Of a stretch of 64,000 bases of DNA, positions 1 through 11,740 are shown piece after piece. This DNA comes from Norana najaformis (lineage: Eukaryota; Annelida; Clitellata; Crassiclitellata; Hormogastridae): assembly GCA_964023275.1 (NCBI GenBank), contig OZ029915.1, forward strand, positions 34,902,573 through 34,966,572, in the 5' to 3' direction. The notes beneath the pieces are model-generated. The model searched no databases and was not told where the DNA came from. It worked only from the letters and a program-made list of their open reading frames with translations. Position 1 is the stretch's first letter; every line of letters begins with the position of its first letter. The position numbers and the translations under genes are program-made.

Positions 1-77
1 TTATTAATAATAATAATAATAATAATAACAATAATAAATAATAATATTAATAATAATAATTTGTAATTTGTATAATT
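1..77. repeat. (AAT)n microsatellite, left flank of a LINE
   Basis: Imperfect AAT/TAA trinucleotide tract at the window edge. It continues into the AT-rich junction with the 3' tail of the minus-strand LINE. The same kind of tract resumes on the other side of that LINE at about 1434, which suggests that the element inserted into a pre-existing (AAT)n array. Confidence 0.9.
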
Positions 78-1433
78 GATGATTGATTGATTGATTGATT
101 GATTGACTCTTTATTGATCCCAAATTCAACATATCAGGTTACACATAAAACGTACAGTTTGCCAGGATACAAAAGGCAAACCCAGAAGGGACCATGGTCC
201 CGCTTAAATAGGGTCACCTATTAACATCAGTGACGTAAGATGGCAATCGAAATGTAAACAAAGCAAATATCATTTTGTAAGCAAACTAAATAAGTTATGT
301 ACAATCCGTACACAAATGAAACTAAAAATAAAACTATACAGAAGTCCGCTGCATTACACAGTCCTATATAACAAAAAACTCAGAAAAAAAGACGCAAAAA
401 ACTAATGGTTTGTATGAACAATTCAGTTGGCAGTCAAACAGATGTTATTAAATAGTGACGCATCTGCCTTTTGAACAGTTTCAAACTTGACAACATACGA
501 ATGCTCATTGGTAAAGCGTTCCAAATTGAAGGGCCAGCACATTTAATATTGAATAATCGAGTGTTGGTGCGAGCAAAACTGGCATAATAATTACCGTGAA
601 TCCTAGTAAAATATGAGTGATGATCGATGATATTGAAGTATCCATCGAACTTCGATGGTAATAATTTATGTTGATATTGATACATAAATACAGAGATCTG
701 GAACTTATTAATGGAATTAATTTTTAAAATATTTAGATTGACAAAATAGGGTTCAATATCGTTCACCTGAAAAGTTTTTGTAATAATTCTAAGAACACGG
801 CGCTGCAAAACAGATAAGCATTTTATACGCGAGGGATAATTAGAGGAGGCCCATAAAAGGTTACAGTAGGATAAGTAAGGATAAATCAATGAATAATACA
901 AATTAATTAATATCTGTTGGGGTAGGATATAACGAATGCGTGACAATATACCAGAACATTTAGCAATTTTACTTGATATATGAGATATATGCTCTTTCCA
1001 CATTAAATGAGAGTCAATATAAACTCCAAGAAATTTACATGAATTCACTTGAGTAATCAGTTGGTTATCGATAAAAATATTAATAGCTGATTTACAAAAA
1101 ACCTTCCGATGCGATCTAAACAATATAAAATTAGTCTTATGTAAATTCAAGGATAGCCTATTAGCACGAAACCAATCAGCAACTGATACAAGTTCGTTAT
1201 TAACAGACTCAATCAGAGCATCCAACGATTTATTAGATAAAAAAACATTCGTATCGTCGGCAAACAATATAAAATGAAGTAACTTAGATGAGGTCGGAAG
1301 GTCATTTATATACAACAGAAACAAAAGTGGGCCTAGAATAGAGCCTTGCGGAACTCCACAACGGATGGATCTGATGCTAGACAGGACCCCATTACACAAA
1401 ATTTGCTGTTGCCTGTCATGGAGGTAGCTCTTA
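78..1433 (-). mobile_element. 5'-truncated non-LTR retrotransposon (LINE), CR1/Jockey-like
   Basis: The element reads on the minus strand. Its 5' truncation is at about 1433, where the open frame meets an AAT array. Its 3' UTR carries an AATAAA signal (complement of 110-115) and ends in a (TGAT)n tail at about 80-105. A short tandem-repeat tail instead of poly(A) is usual for CR1- and L2-type LINEs. Only the last part of the reverse transcriptase frame remains, so the copy cannot move by itself. The clade is inferred from motif style, and Jockey, CR1 and Daphne-like families are not separated here. Confidence 0.85.
434..1433 (-). pseudogene. LINE reverse transcriptase, C-terminal fragment
   Basis: About 330 codons are open on the minus strand. 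They start in mid-domain with FKSYLHDRQQQ, the segment just before RT motif B, followed by GVPQGSILGPLLFLLY (motif B) and the catalytic LFADDTNVFL (motif C, FADD intact). Next come the NRLSLNLHKT and FLGVYID segments, and the C-terminal signature GPSIWNALP that many LINE pols share. The fingers, motif A and the upstream endonuclease are missing. No stop interrupts the fragment, so the insertion is probably fairly young. The first in-frame methionine-like codon is TTG, so no genuine start exists. Confidence 0.9.
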
Positions 1434-1535
1434 AATAATAATAAAAATAATAATAATAACTATGAGTTTTACAATAATAATAATAGTAATAATAACAATA
1501 ATTTTTATAATAATAATAACTATGAGTTTTATAAC

Positions 1536-1601
<66 letters not shown>

Positions 1602-1625
1602 AAGAAGAAGAAGAAGAAAAATAAT
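1434..1625. repeat. Compound AAT / AAG microsatellite
   Basis: AAT-type repeats (interrupted by two copies of an 'aataactatgagtttt' segment near 1455 and 1518) pass into (ATA)n at about 1540-1570 and then (GAA)n at about 1573-1620. It is low-complexity only. Apparent ORFs on both strands here translate to poly-Ile, poly-Leu or poly-Arg and are not genes. Confidence 0.95.
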
Positions 1626-2834
1626 AAATTGCAAGAAGACAGTTTTAATTTACAGGCGCTCAGGATTACACTTGTTTGCCTTTTCCAATCGAATGAGTAA
1701 ATAACTAACGCCTGGTCAAATGTTCTGGCATTTCTGCTTTGGACAATTCCTGCTTCTGCCACCTTTACTTCTGTAAAACTTTCCGGGGTTCAACGATCCT
1801 TAACTTCGTTTTACATCGACCAGTGAAACCTCTCAACTCCATCAGCATGAAGGGTGTTTGCAAATTCTTGGCTCAGCCATAAACAATATCATTATAAACA
1901 GCTGGCACAACCGACTCGATTAGTTATAAGCAGCGCCTAAACTCGACATATGTAGCTCTTATCTCTTGTATCTTCAGGTCGAAAGCGCCAACGAGAGGAG
2001 TTTCTCTTGAAGAAGCGATATAAAAATTTATGATAATTATTATGATTGTGATATCGCGGACGTACTATTGCGATGCACTTGATTGATTTTTAACAGGTTG
2101 GGAATGAAATCCGAATCCTGATGACGTACATTGTCGTACGCTTTGATTCACTGCTGGAGTAAATATGCAGGCCCATGGGTGGATAAAGCCAGACCAATCT
2201 TTTCCGATGCTCTGCGATGTTCTGCGTCATCAGACGACATCTGAATCGCCGACAATTATGCCTACACAAAGCCACCAGTGAGCATCAGCAGATGGTGGCG
2301 TCATGTTTATCTGGGCTACGCATTTATTAATATTTCTGGTTTCGTGTCATTTGAGGCGTCTATCGTCCATCTGGGAAATTCCGTCCAAGACAAACATCGG
2401 CGCCAACTCCGACTGGTCAATAACGCACCCCCATAGGCGGGGCAATCGGGACGGCAGCTAAAGCCCATGCACGCGAGACCGTCAGCCCACCACAGTGACC
2501 AGCGACTGGACATTGGCCGCAGCATGGGATATAATCCCACAGAAAGGCACCGCCAAAGCCGCCGACGCCGACTCTGCAGCAGCAGCAGCCTACAATCTCA
2601 TATTATCGAAGACATTAAGAAAGGATGATACGCTCAAATAGAATTATTGATTCAGGATAAACTTCCGCCGTTCCTGTGCTGTCTAATAACACTTCGACTC
2701 TGTCATAGAAAAATCAGTTGGAATTAATAGCCTTTCATATGATTATACACACATACATGTATATATCTACATATTAATGTGTATATATGTACATATCTAT
2801 ATCTTTCACAGTGTTCACAGAGTCGCTGTGGAAG
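1626..2834. other. Intergenic DNA, nothing recognised
   Basis: No gene is visible. A moderately GC-rich patch at about 2316-2600 carries a 74-codon minus-strand frame without recognisable motifs, and a short CAG run lies near 2576-2592. AT-rich TATA/ATGTATAT sequence at 2740-2810 precedes the RTE fragment. Confidence 0.6.
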
Positions 2835-3660
2835 ATAAAGAAGTTATGGAATTCCGACAAAGGTAATTGACGTCATCAAAAGCTTTTATGAGGGAAGGCG
2901 GTGTACTGTGAGATACGGACGAGAGATGGGCGAGTGGTTCCAGATGTAACTGGAATGCGTCAAGGATGTGTTTTGTTACCGATGACATTTACCCTGGTTG
3001 TGGATTGCGTGATGTCGGAATGACGGAGAGCAGTAACACTGATAAGTGATAGGTTAAGAGACCTGAACTTTGCGGATGATATCGCCCTGTTGGACAATAC
3101 CTGGAAAGGCATAAAAGAACTAACACCTAAAAGACAGGAGGAGGCAGCAAAGGGTGGGACTCACTATCAATCCCGAAAAGATCAAAATCATGAAGATAGG
3201 AAAATAGAATGATATGGACAAGATCACGATTGATGACAAGGAGATTGAGATCTTGGATGATTTCTGCTACCTCGGTAGCTTAATAACAGCAGACAGCAGC
3301 TGTGACATGGAGATAAGGATCCGCACAGGAAAGGCAAATGCTGCTTTTAGGAGACTTGAAAAGATATTGAAGAATAACGGGTGCAGTTTAAGGAACAAGA
3401 TTCGTCTTTATAAGCCACATTAATTAAGCACACTGCTATATGAATCCGAAACTTGGCCAATGACGGTGACTAACAAGAAAAGACTTGAGGCAGTGCATCA
3501 TATATGGCTGAGAAGTATTTTGAACATTTCGTGCCGTGATAAGATGTCAAATAAAAGTATATAGGAGGAAAGATGAGAAAAGAGGATATAGAAAGTATTC
3601 TCAGAAAGAGAAGACTGAAATGGATGGGACATGTAATTTGTATGAACAAAGATTCGAAAT
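2835..3660 (+). pseudogene. RTE/BovB-like LINE endonuclease-reverse transcriptase fragment, decayed
   Basis: Plus-strand RT remnants spread over several frames. GMRQGCVLLPMTF is motif B and LNFADDIALLDN is motif C. These are followed by a frame from 3214 (DKITIDDKEIEILDDFCYLG... KANAAFRRLEKI), then by LLYESETWPMT and KRRLKWMGHV in shifted frames. The order and wording match RTE-type 'craniofacial development protein 2-like' pols. Frameshifts and stops (for example after KIRLYKPH at 3423) make it non-functional. The minus-strand copy at 33130-33870 belongs to the same family. Confidence 0.85.
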
Positions 3661-3699
3661 ATACACAATTCGCATAATGGTATTTATTCTATTTCCACT

Positions 3700-4055
3700 C
3701 TCACACGTGCTTAATCTTGTGCAAAACAGTGGTTGGCTGTAGTGCGTTCTCGGTTGCTGGTCCACGGCTTTGGAATTCGCTGCCGAGTTCAATTCGTTCT
3801 GTCAATTCTTTGATTTCATTTTGGTCTAACGTAAAGACTCACCTGTTTCAACTTTCTTACCCACCGTAGCCTAACTTCTGGTTTCTCTGACCTATAGGAA
3901 TTCGACCTGGCTTCTCCAATGGATTATGATTTTGATTACGATATCACATGCAAAGACCATCGACTGATGCCTTGGGCATTATGATAACGGCGCAATAGGA
4001 GTCATTAGATTAGATTAGACTAGATCGGATTATATTATATTAGATTCGATCAAAT
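3700..4055 (+). mobile_element. 3' end of an L2-like LINE with (ATTAG)n tail, copy 1
   Basis: The C-terminal pol signature SVAGPRLWNSLPSSIRS reads at about 3749-3800 on the plus strand. It is followed by a conserved 3' UTR containing 'gatgccttgggcattatgat' and 'aacggcgcaatagga', and by an ATTAG pentamer tail at about 4003-4050. It directly follows the RTE fragment. Seven other 3' ends or fragments of this family are in the window. Confidence 0.8.
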
Positions 4056-4320
4056 GATGGCAAATGTAAGATTTGAGTAGCTTGATGATCAGTAGATGGC
4101 TGTTAAGGATATTGGATCGAAATCGGCTAACAGTTGGCTTTTGCACTGATCCTGGTTTGTGCGTGTCATTGGATAGGTTAATTGAGCATAGCGAAGCCAT
4201 TCATCCGGGCATTGATGATTGGCTAAGTATGAAGCCATAAGTATCTCTACGCATGTCTAGGCGTGCTGCTATACACGGTTGTTTTGGATGGCAATAGATG
4301 ATGCGGGCGTCTGCGGTTGC
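4056..4320. other. Intergenic DNA
   Basis: Unique-looking non-coding sequence between the LINE tail and the CTG tract. No ORF with recognisable motifs. Confidence 0.5.
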
Positions 4321-4365
4321 TGCTTCTGCTGCTGCTGCTGCTGCTGCTGTTGCTGTTGCTGATGC
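4321..4365. repeat. (CTG)n trinucleotide tract
   Basis: About 14 CTG/TTG-type triplets with a few interruptions. Long Leu, Cys or Ala runs are produced in the possible frames. No flanking coding sequence is recognisable. Confidence 0.9.
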
Positions 4366-4454
4366 TATGGCAGTCGCTTGTATCGATTTCACGTAACAAT
4401 GGCCAGTCTAATTACATCGACTATGACGCGAAGAGCAGACTCAAAGGGAATTAC

Positions 4455-5480
4455 ATGGAAGGAAGAAAGGAGGAAGAGAAGGAGAAGAAGGAAGGGTGGG
4501 AGGAGAAGAAGAGGATGAGAAGGCACCAAGAGAATCAAGAGGAGAAGGAGAAGGAGTCGACTGCGAAATTAGGAGGAGCAGAAGAAGGAGAAGACGCTGA
4601 GGGAATCAGGAGAAGAAGGAGGAGAAGGAGGGGCCGAGGGAACATGGAGGAAGAGGAGAATAAAAATGAAAGGTGTCGGGGGAATTAAGGGGATGAGCAG
4701 GAGGATGAGATGACAACGAAGCCAATCTGCAGCAGACTGTGTTTGTCATTCGAATGCAAACATAGGAGGAAAAGGGAGAAGATTGGCCCAGCAGCAGAAG
4801 TGTTGTCTTTGTTGAGTTGTTTTTCTGTGTCTGTTTATTGCCACTTTTCTTTGTCCCTTTCTCTCGCTTTCTTTCGTCACTTGAATTTAAATTTAGAATG
4901 ATTCCAAGGATTAATATTGTTACCTTCACCTTCTACCTTTTTCCTTTCTTTTCTTTTACACCTTTTCTTTTCATGTTTCTTGATTTCAAATTCATTAAAA
5001 GTAAAATTCCAATTTCAATTTCTTCGCAATCTTGTTTTCTTCTTACTCGATGCATCTCTTTTCGTTTGTTTCTATTCCCTGCCTCGGATTTCTTTTGAAG
5101 CAAAACTGGAGTGTAAATGTCTCACTGTTAAACTGTCACTCTCTTTGTCTGCTTTCTTCTTTCTGCAAGTCTGACCACGCCTCATCTGCTGCTGGTGCTA
5201 CTGATTCTCCCTCTGCTATTGTTTTATCTCTCTCTCTCTCTCTTCAACCGTCCTCGGTACGAGGGTTGGTCGCATTGTAGACGATTCTTTTCCATCCACT
5301 CCTATCCTCGATTCCTCTCAGCAACTTCTCTGTTTTATCTGGCTGCCTGCAAAGTCTTCCCAAATCCTGTCAGCGTCCTTACCTGCCTGGCATCCATCAC
5401 GACCCACCTGCTGGACCATTCTTTCTCTCTAACTCCATTTTTAATGTCAATACCTCCCTCATATTCTTCGTGACAGAGAT
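4455..5480. repeat. Polypurine tract (about 4455-4690) followed by pyrimidine-rich DNA
   Basis: About 235 bp of almost pure A/G (GGAAGGAAG, GAGAAGGAG motifs) is followed from about 4800 by several hundred bases rich in T and C. ORFs here are Glu/Lys/Arg-rich or Phe/Ser/Leu-rich and overlap on both strands, which is the pattern of composition, not of coding. Polypurine mirror tracts of this kind can form triplex DNA. Confidence 0.75.
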
Positions 5481-5892
5481 TCTAACACGATTCAGTGGTC
5501 TTCTCGGAATTCGTTAAATTGGGTCTTCGTTTTCAGGTCCTTCCCTTCCAGGGCCTTAGTGTTCACATTCGCCGCCGCCGCTGTATTCATACAGAAATCC
5601 ATTGGTGCATATGCACGCATGCAGTCAGCTGAGACTGTTCTACACAAAGCCCCTGTTCTTTCCCGCATTTCTCTGCACGCCATCTGTCCGTACTGTCTGT
5701 CCTGACTAAGATGCAGAGGTCCATCCATCGCTGTGCAGTCAAAGATCATCCTCTGATTCCGGCAAATGCGCTTTTGCTTTTACTTCTTTGAATTGTTTTG
5801 CTTCTATTTCTGACACTTATGTTTGTGCTTATGATTCAGTTTTTCTATCGATTCTTCTTGTGCTTCTCAAAAAGGAATTCAGTAAGCCTATA
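5481..5892. other. Intergenic DNA
   Basis: No supported gene. An 85-codon minus-strand frame (5492-5749) has no recognised motif. Confidence 0.5.
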
Positions 5893-6032
5893 GCTACTTA
5901 TTTTGGGCTACTTATTTTGGGCTACTTATTTTGGGCTACTTATTTTGGGCTACTTATTTTGGGCTACTTATTTTGGGCTACTTATTTTGGGCTACTTATT
6001 TTGGGCTACATATTTTTTGGCTACTTGTTCTT
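5893..6032. repeat. 14-bp minisatellite
   Basis: The unit GCTACTTATTTTGG is repeated with a 14 bp period from 5893. Eight units are perfect, then two variant units end at about 6032. Because 14 is not a multiple of three, all plus-strand frames stay open and give the same periodic hydrophobic peptide. Confidence 0.95.
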
Positions 6033-6099
6033 TGTGGCTGTTGTGGTGCTTTTGTTCCTCTTGCGCTTATACCTTATCTCTTTTTGGTTTTTCTGTTTG

Positions 6100-6100
<1 letters not shown>

Positions 6101-6143
<43 letters not shown>
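6101..6143. repeat. Pure (CTG)14 tract
   Basis: 43 bp of uninterrupted CTG. No coding context is identified. Confidence 0.97.
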
Positions 6144-7948
6144 AAAACGACAAGTCTTGCAGCCAGAGCATATCTTTGCCGAAAGTCGGCTGCTCGCCGA
6201 ACGATGACAGAATAAATTCTCTGCTTTGAGCCGAAGCAAAGCAATCATCTGGCGACTGAAGCAGACCGAATTGCTTGTGATTGATTACGCTATGGCCGAA
6301 TAAATTGCCTTTAAAAATAGCTCACTGCAATTTCATGCTCAAGGTTACCTGCACGTAACCGCCCAGATGGGGACTTTCTGGGCGATATAATAATTCCATT
6401 ACCGTGCACGATCTTATCCTTTGAGGATCTGATCCGCAGGGTAATATTTCGGCCTAAGACGGCCTTCTTTTCCTCAATATTTCGTACGATTCCTAGTCTA
6501 TAAGTGACGTCCCTTTGTCAAAAGGGAAGGACGTTTAATTAGGCCTTCCAACATATCGACCACCTGAATGTTCACTTCTTTTCTTAAACGATGCTGTTAA
6601 TCATCCGAGATTGATTTTTCCGGGAAAGATTCCTTGGGGGACCATAACGAAGAGGAACCACTTACGAGGAACACAGAGATGCGTGCATACATGAAAAATA
6701 GAATTATTCGAATCATCGCCTAGCTGATATTTTCGACCAAAGACTCTCGCTTTCTTTATTCAATCCAATCATAGTAGCTCAAACAATTTATCTATCGATT
6801 ATATGCACCCCTAAATAAATACAACTTTAATATTATTACAACATTATTATTACAACATTATTACTACAATGTTATTACTGATATCTTGCTAAGTTTGATA
6901 TTAAAGTAGTAGACTTATTCGAATCAGATAACCAGCTGACTGGTTTCTGGGTTTCAATTATTGTAAGTCTGTTTGAAGCACATGTGGTCCAATCTAAGTA
7001 CGTCTCGAAACTACTGATTGTAATGATCGGTAATTAAACTGCTATGATCACCCAACAAGTAGGCCTATAGCTCAGTATGAAAAGTGGCTGCTTATCGGCT
7101 TATCGCGTAGGAAATATGGTTTTGATCAGAGGCGCTTTTAAACACCGAGGGGCCCAACGCCGCAAAGTACATTGGGCCCCAATCACTATTTTCAATATTC
7201 CAGTCGCCAAAGTCTGGGAAGAGCTTACACCGAGATAATACGTAGAAACCATAAAAGCGTCCCTGGTTTTGATTCTCTGTAAGTCTCAGACATAAAACAT
7301 TCAACAGAGGCGATTATCCTCATAAGTGCTCCGGCTGGAAAAAGGTTTCGGAGCGATGGCACTGGCACTGGCGCTGGTACCGACACTAACATTTGCATAG
7401 TTTATGCATTTCTATACCATTTGGTATCTGTTCTCGAATAAGATCAGTCCCTACAGCTTATTATTAATGTTAGTAGGGTTTTGTAGTAAGTGTGGTTTCG
7501 GGTTTCAAAATCACAAAATGTTTGTTAGAAGATAAAAAAGACGTAAACCTTTTGCGCTTTTTGCACAGGTGGTGTCTCTTCAAACAACTGACCTAGAAAA
7601 AGAAATAGATTTCACGAGAAAATCTCCCCACCAATTTGAAAAAAATTCCACCAAATGCCAGTCCTGGTCAATTCTGTAATCAACGAAAGACAAATCGAGT
7701 AAGCACGATGGGTCTATCTAAAGAAAAACTGATGGTAGGAAATAGAAAATTGGAATGTAAATTAAATAAAGTCTTCATCGGTTGTCTAGCTTATGGCTCA
7801 AAAAATAAGGAAGCTGAATCGAGTAAGATGGACTGGTTGAAATTGTAAAATTTGGAAAAGAAAACGAAACGTTTGGGTAGTTAAAGAAAACAAGAATGAT
7901 GCTGTTGGACTGGATGCTGTCTGGAAGCGGAAATATGCAACAGTTGGT
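6144..7948. other. Intergenic DNA, nothing recognised
   Basis: About 1.8 kb without a supported gene. One TAGGCCTA palindrome lies at 7060. Short 'ttattacaacat' repeats occur at about 6832-6875. The 70-codon frames at 7092-7304 (minus) and 7636-7848 (plus) show no family motif. Confidence 0.5.
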
Positions 7949-8196
7949 CGTTCGATGTGAAGGTAGGTCGGTGTGAAGGTAGGTCGGTGTGAAGGTAAGT
8001 CGGTGTGAAGATAGGTCGGTGTGAAGGTAGGTTGGTGTGAAGGTAGGTCGGTGTGAAGGTAGGTCGGTGTGAAGGTAGGTCGGCGTGAAGGTAGGTCGGT
8101 GTGAAGGTAGGTCGGTGTGAAGGTAAGTCGGTGTGAAGGTCGGTCGGTGTGAAGGTAGGTCGGTGTAAAGGTAGGTCGGTGTGAAGGTCGGTCGGT
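7949..8196. repeat. 16-bp minisatellite
   Basis: About 15 copies of the unit GTAGGTCGGTGTGAAG with scattered single-base variants (GTAAGTCG, TAGGTTGG, CGGTCGG). The minus-strand frame reads as a 16-residue periodic Thr/Pro/His/Arg peptide, which is a consequence of the repeat and not evidence of a gene. Confidence 0.95.
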
Positions 8197-8280
8197 TCGT
8201 TTGTCGGTATTCGTACCTGCCTCCTGCCTTAACACTGCATTTTTGTCCGGCGGCATATCTCTATCTATAAGTTAAAGACG

Positions 8281-8520
8281 CATATCTAATCTAATCTAAT
8301 GACTTCTATAGCGCCGTTATCATAATGTCCAAGGCATCAGTCGATGGTCGCTTCCAGTCAAAATCGCAGTCAAAAATTATAAACCGTTGGAGAAGCCTGG
8401 CGAATTCCAATAGGTCAGAGAAACCGGAAGCCAGGCAGGCTACGGTGGTTGAGCAACTTGGAAGATAGGCCTATGTGTCTTAAGTTTAGACTTGAATGGC
8501 ATCAAGTTCTATTCGTTCTG
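8281..8520 (-). mobile_element. 3' end of the (ATTAG)n L2-like LINE, copy 2
   Basis: On the minus strand the 3' UTR block contains 'gatgccttggacattatgat' and 'aacggcgctatagaagt', then an (ATTAG)n tail at 8281-8300. Upstream remains of the pol C-terminus (FKS.LKTH) precede it. It aligns closely to copy 1 at 3700-4055. Confidence 0.8.
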
Positions 8521-11500
8521 GCGTATAAATATAGTCATAACTGTGTACAACGTGAATATACACCGTGAATGAATAGAATTAATAAAGAAATATTGCGAAA
8601 TTCGCTATTTAAATATTTCAAAAATGAAGTAAAATTGAAACTGTTTTAATCGTGACTGTAATACCAACTAAATTTTATAAACAGTCCCTTAAAATGTAAC
8701 GTGACGTCATTTGTAAAAATCTTGCAAAATGGCGACCAAATGGTAATCGATACTGCCTTAAGTCAGTGGCATGCGCCCCTTGCGGCCTGTGTTGAGGCCG
8801 AAGGAGGGCAATAGGAATATAATTATAATCAGAATATAGCTAATTTAAATCTTTATAAAACTTGGATAATAATTTCCATTCGCTATTGGAATATTTCTAG
8901 GAATTCGTTTATCTGTTCACATTGTAGCATATATTAATCAATCCACCGATACATGTATATGCATATTATGCCGTGTGTGTATACACGCCAGTGGGTCTAC
9001 TTGTTAAGTATGTCATACAGCCGATGTATACTGTAGGTTTCTATGGCGTTGGCTTTTCCTACAAAGGCTGGACTTTTGTTGCCTGCATTGAATGCTTGCA
9101 ATTTACATGTAGGTTATTGCGCCGTGTGTAGCCTGTGTATTGATTGGTTGCAGTTGGAGGCCAGTTGCTGACATTTATCATGGATTGGCAGCATTGGCAT
9201 TTGGTATTGTGTGGACAATGTCACCACTGATTGGTGCTTGATAAGAAGTGCAAGGCCATGTAGAATGGAGAATAGAAGCCGTACAGTAGTTTTCAAACAG
9301 CTCGATTATATTGTCTGCTTTTGTGCTAGGGCGTTTGAAAAGCTTTTGAGGCTGTTTGTTTCCGTTTAAACGAGGATGGTCTGCCATGAGAGGGCGGGGT
9401 GTAGAAAGAGTAGGTTTGTTTGTAAAAGTTATCAACATGAACAAAGACAGACTTTGAAATGAGGATCCCTCTGTCTTTACCCTAGATAGGCCTACATACG
9501 AACCTGATCTCAGAATTTCTGACACGCCATTGTAATACTGCTGTTGATGAACCAAATCGTATATATCGTTCTTTTTCTACAGCGATCACTTACGAACCAA
9601 CACATTTAGGGAGGAGTGGACTGTGACAACATTTCGCTTATGACTGTGATATTTTGGAGTGTGTCTACATGGGAGGATAAGGCTTGTAGGAATGACAGTC
9701 TGCCCAAGAGGGTGTAGTCAATGAAGTTTTGATGAAAAGTGGAATAAATTTTAAAACAGTTCCTTTAACAGTGTTGCTGATAAGGTAATCTGTTAGTCGC
9801 AGATTCTCTCAGCTGCCATCAGCGTTCTTTTGACGAACCTTCTTCACGATTTCGCTCCCTGATTCTTCAGAATGGTCATCACTGCAGTGGACGGTCATCA
9901 CTGTCCGAGGCAGAATGGTTGCCGCTGCTGTGGACATTCAGAATTCGACGTCTATCACAGAGGCCGTTCTTGCCTGAAGCGCATTTGCGGCTGACTTGTC
10001 ATGCATTCGGCTGTTTGCGCCTCAATGGAGATGGTGCATGCATGGCTGGAGTCAGTGATGGACTATTAATCACCTCGGACCGCAGCGTGGACCTCTCTGC
10101 CGTTGCTGCTGCGTCGCTGATATTAGCGGTGCTGTCGTAATCGTTGTGGATGTCGCTGATAGTCGGAGGAAGAACGAGATGTCGTACTCAGCTGCAGCGG
10201 CTGAATGTCTGGGCCGACGCTGATATACGGCGACGGACGAATTTGTCTAAAGGAAGACGAGGAGGAGGAGGAGGAGGAGGAAGAAGAAGAGGCAGAGATG
10301 TCGGGATCATTGCAGCAGAAACGATTGAAGCACATCGATGGTTCTCTTAATCTCTTCAAATGGAAGACACGAAATATCCCTCTCTATATCTATCCATCTA
10401 TTCCTTGCTATGTCTGTCTAATTTTATCTCTTCCTTTATCTCCTTGTCTGTGCATTGCCCTCTTTCTGTTACTTAGCTCTCTTCATGTAACTCTGTGTGG
10501 GGGTATTTCTCTCTTTCTGGTCTGCATCTCATTTTATCTCGCGGTCTCTTTAAGTTTGTCCCATCTTTCATTTTTAATTCTCTAAATGTGCGTTTGTACA
10601 TCGAGGTACGTTCTGCCTATGTTCCGCTGTGGTTGTGGTTCAGTGGAGGTATGAGTGACTCTAGTGCTCTCTTTCGCTCAGTCTGTGTTTCACTGAGACC
10701 ATTTGTTTTTATTTTGGTCGCTTTCGTCTATATTCCTCTTCAACGGTTCCTTCGCTCTTTCTCCGTCTCTCTGCGTTTCTGGATATCTATGCTTTTGTCC
10801 TTGTGTCTACTTTGTTTATATATTTCTGTATAATGCCTGTCTGTCGCTTCTATTGTTTTCTAGGTATTAATTCTCATTGTTTGTGTCTGTATTTATTCTA
10901 ATTTCGTTTCTGCGGATGGTGCTACTTTTGTTTATCCTATTAGTATTCTGGTTTCTTTGGACTGTTACGTGCAAAATCTATGAGTTGATCTGTTGACAGA
11001 AATTTGCATTAGTCGAAGTTGATAATGAACATCGGTGTGGAACTTTATCAAATTTGCATTGGTTGGCATGCATGAGTCTACATGTGTTCGCTGGCGGAAG
11101 CCACTTCTGTTTCTTTAGGCATAATACACACAAACTCTACTTTTAGACCAACACATTGTAATACGATTCGAATAGCATCATTATGCCAGTCTGAACGACG
11201 CAGCTATTCAATCAAGCTCAATTATTTCCATTAAAAGCGTTTTTCTCTTTCCAGGTTTCCGGATCAGTGGCTTTTGACATATGTCTGCAATTTTAAAGAG
11301 GTTTCGTGGGATTCAGGGCACTTCTGACCGAACTCGGCAGAAAGACAACAGCTGCATTTTAATAATGTCATGCGGAAGATGCATTTGAGTCCTCAGAAGG
11401 TTCGAGAGTTGTTTAGTGATGGGTTAATCGCACCGAGATTAACGTTTCTACGCGTCTTTGTACTTCGAGTTGGTCTAGAATCCGATGACCAAAACGCACA

Positions 11501-11666
11501 TTTACCAAACTTAAGCACAGTAGAATAAAACCGGACTTTATTTAATACTCTGTAAAGCTCACGAGTAACTACAAGAGAGTAATCATAGTGTTAAGCGTTT
11601 TGCATTAATTGTATGCTACAATGGTTAACAATCAGATGAACAAATATGTTCGCGACTAGGTGAAAG
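8521..11666. other. Intergenic DNA with a (GAG)n tract
   Basis: About 3.1 kb without a recognised gene. It holds a (GAG)n/(GAA)n run at 10253-10295 in a locally GC-richer patch (10080-10320), T/C-rich DNA at 10380-10860, and TAGGCCTA at 8466 and 9487. The frames at 9178-9555 (minus) and 10495-10833 (plus) look like random or compositional frames. Confidence 0.5.
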
Positions 11667-11740
11667 TATGCATACACAGTAGACACATGTAGACACATGC
11701 AGACACATGTAGACACATGTAGACACATGTAGACACAGTG
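11667..11740. repeat. 10-bp tandem repeat
   Basis: About six copies of AGACACATGT with minor variants, with a (TGT)-rich complement. Confidence 0.9.

Noticed and set aside
5788..6248. Overlapping ORFs of 75-139 codons around 5.8-6.2 kb
   Set aside because: They are made of the 14-bp minisatellite and the CTG tract read in different frames and strands.
7798..8256. 152-codon Thr/Pro/His-rich minus-strand ORF
   Set aside because: Its periodicity is entirely that of the 16-bp minisatellite, with no unique coding sequence.
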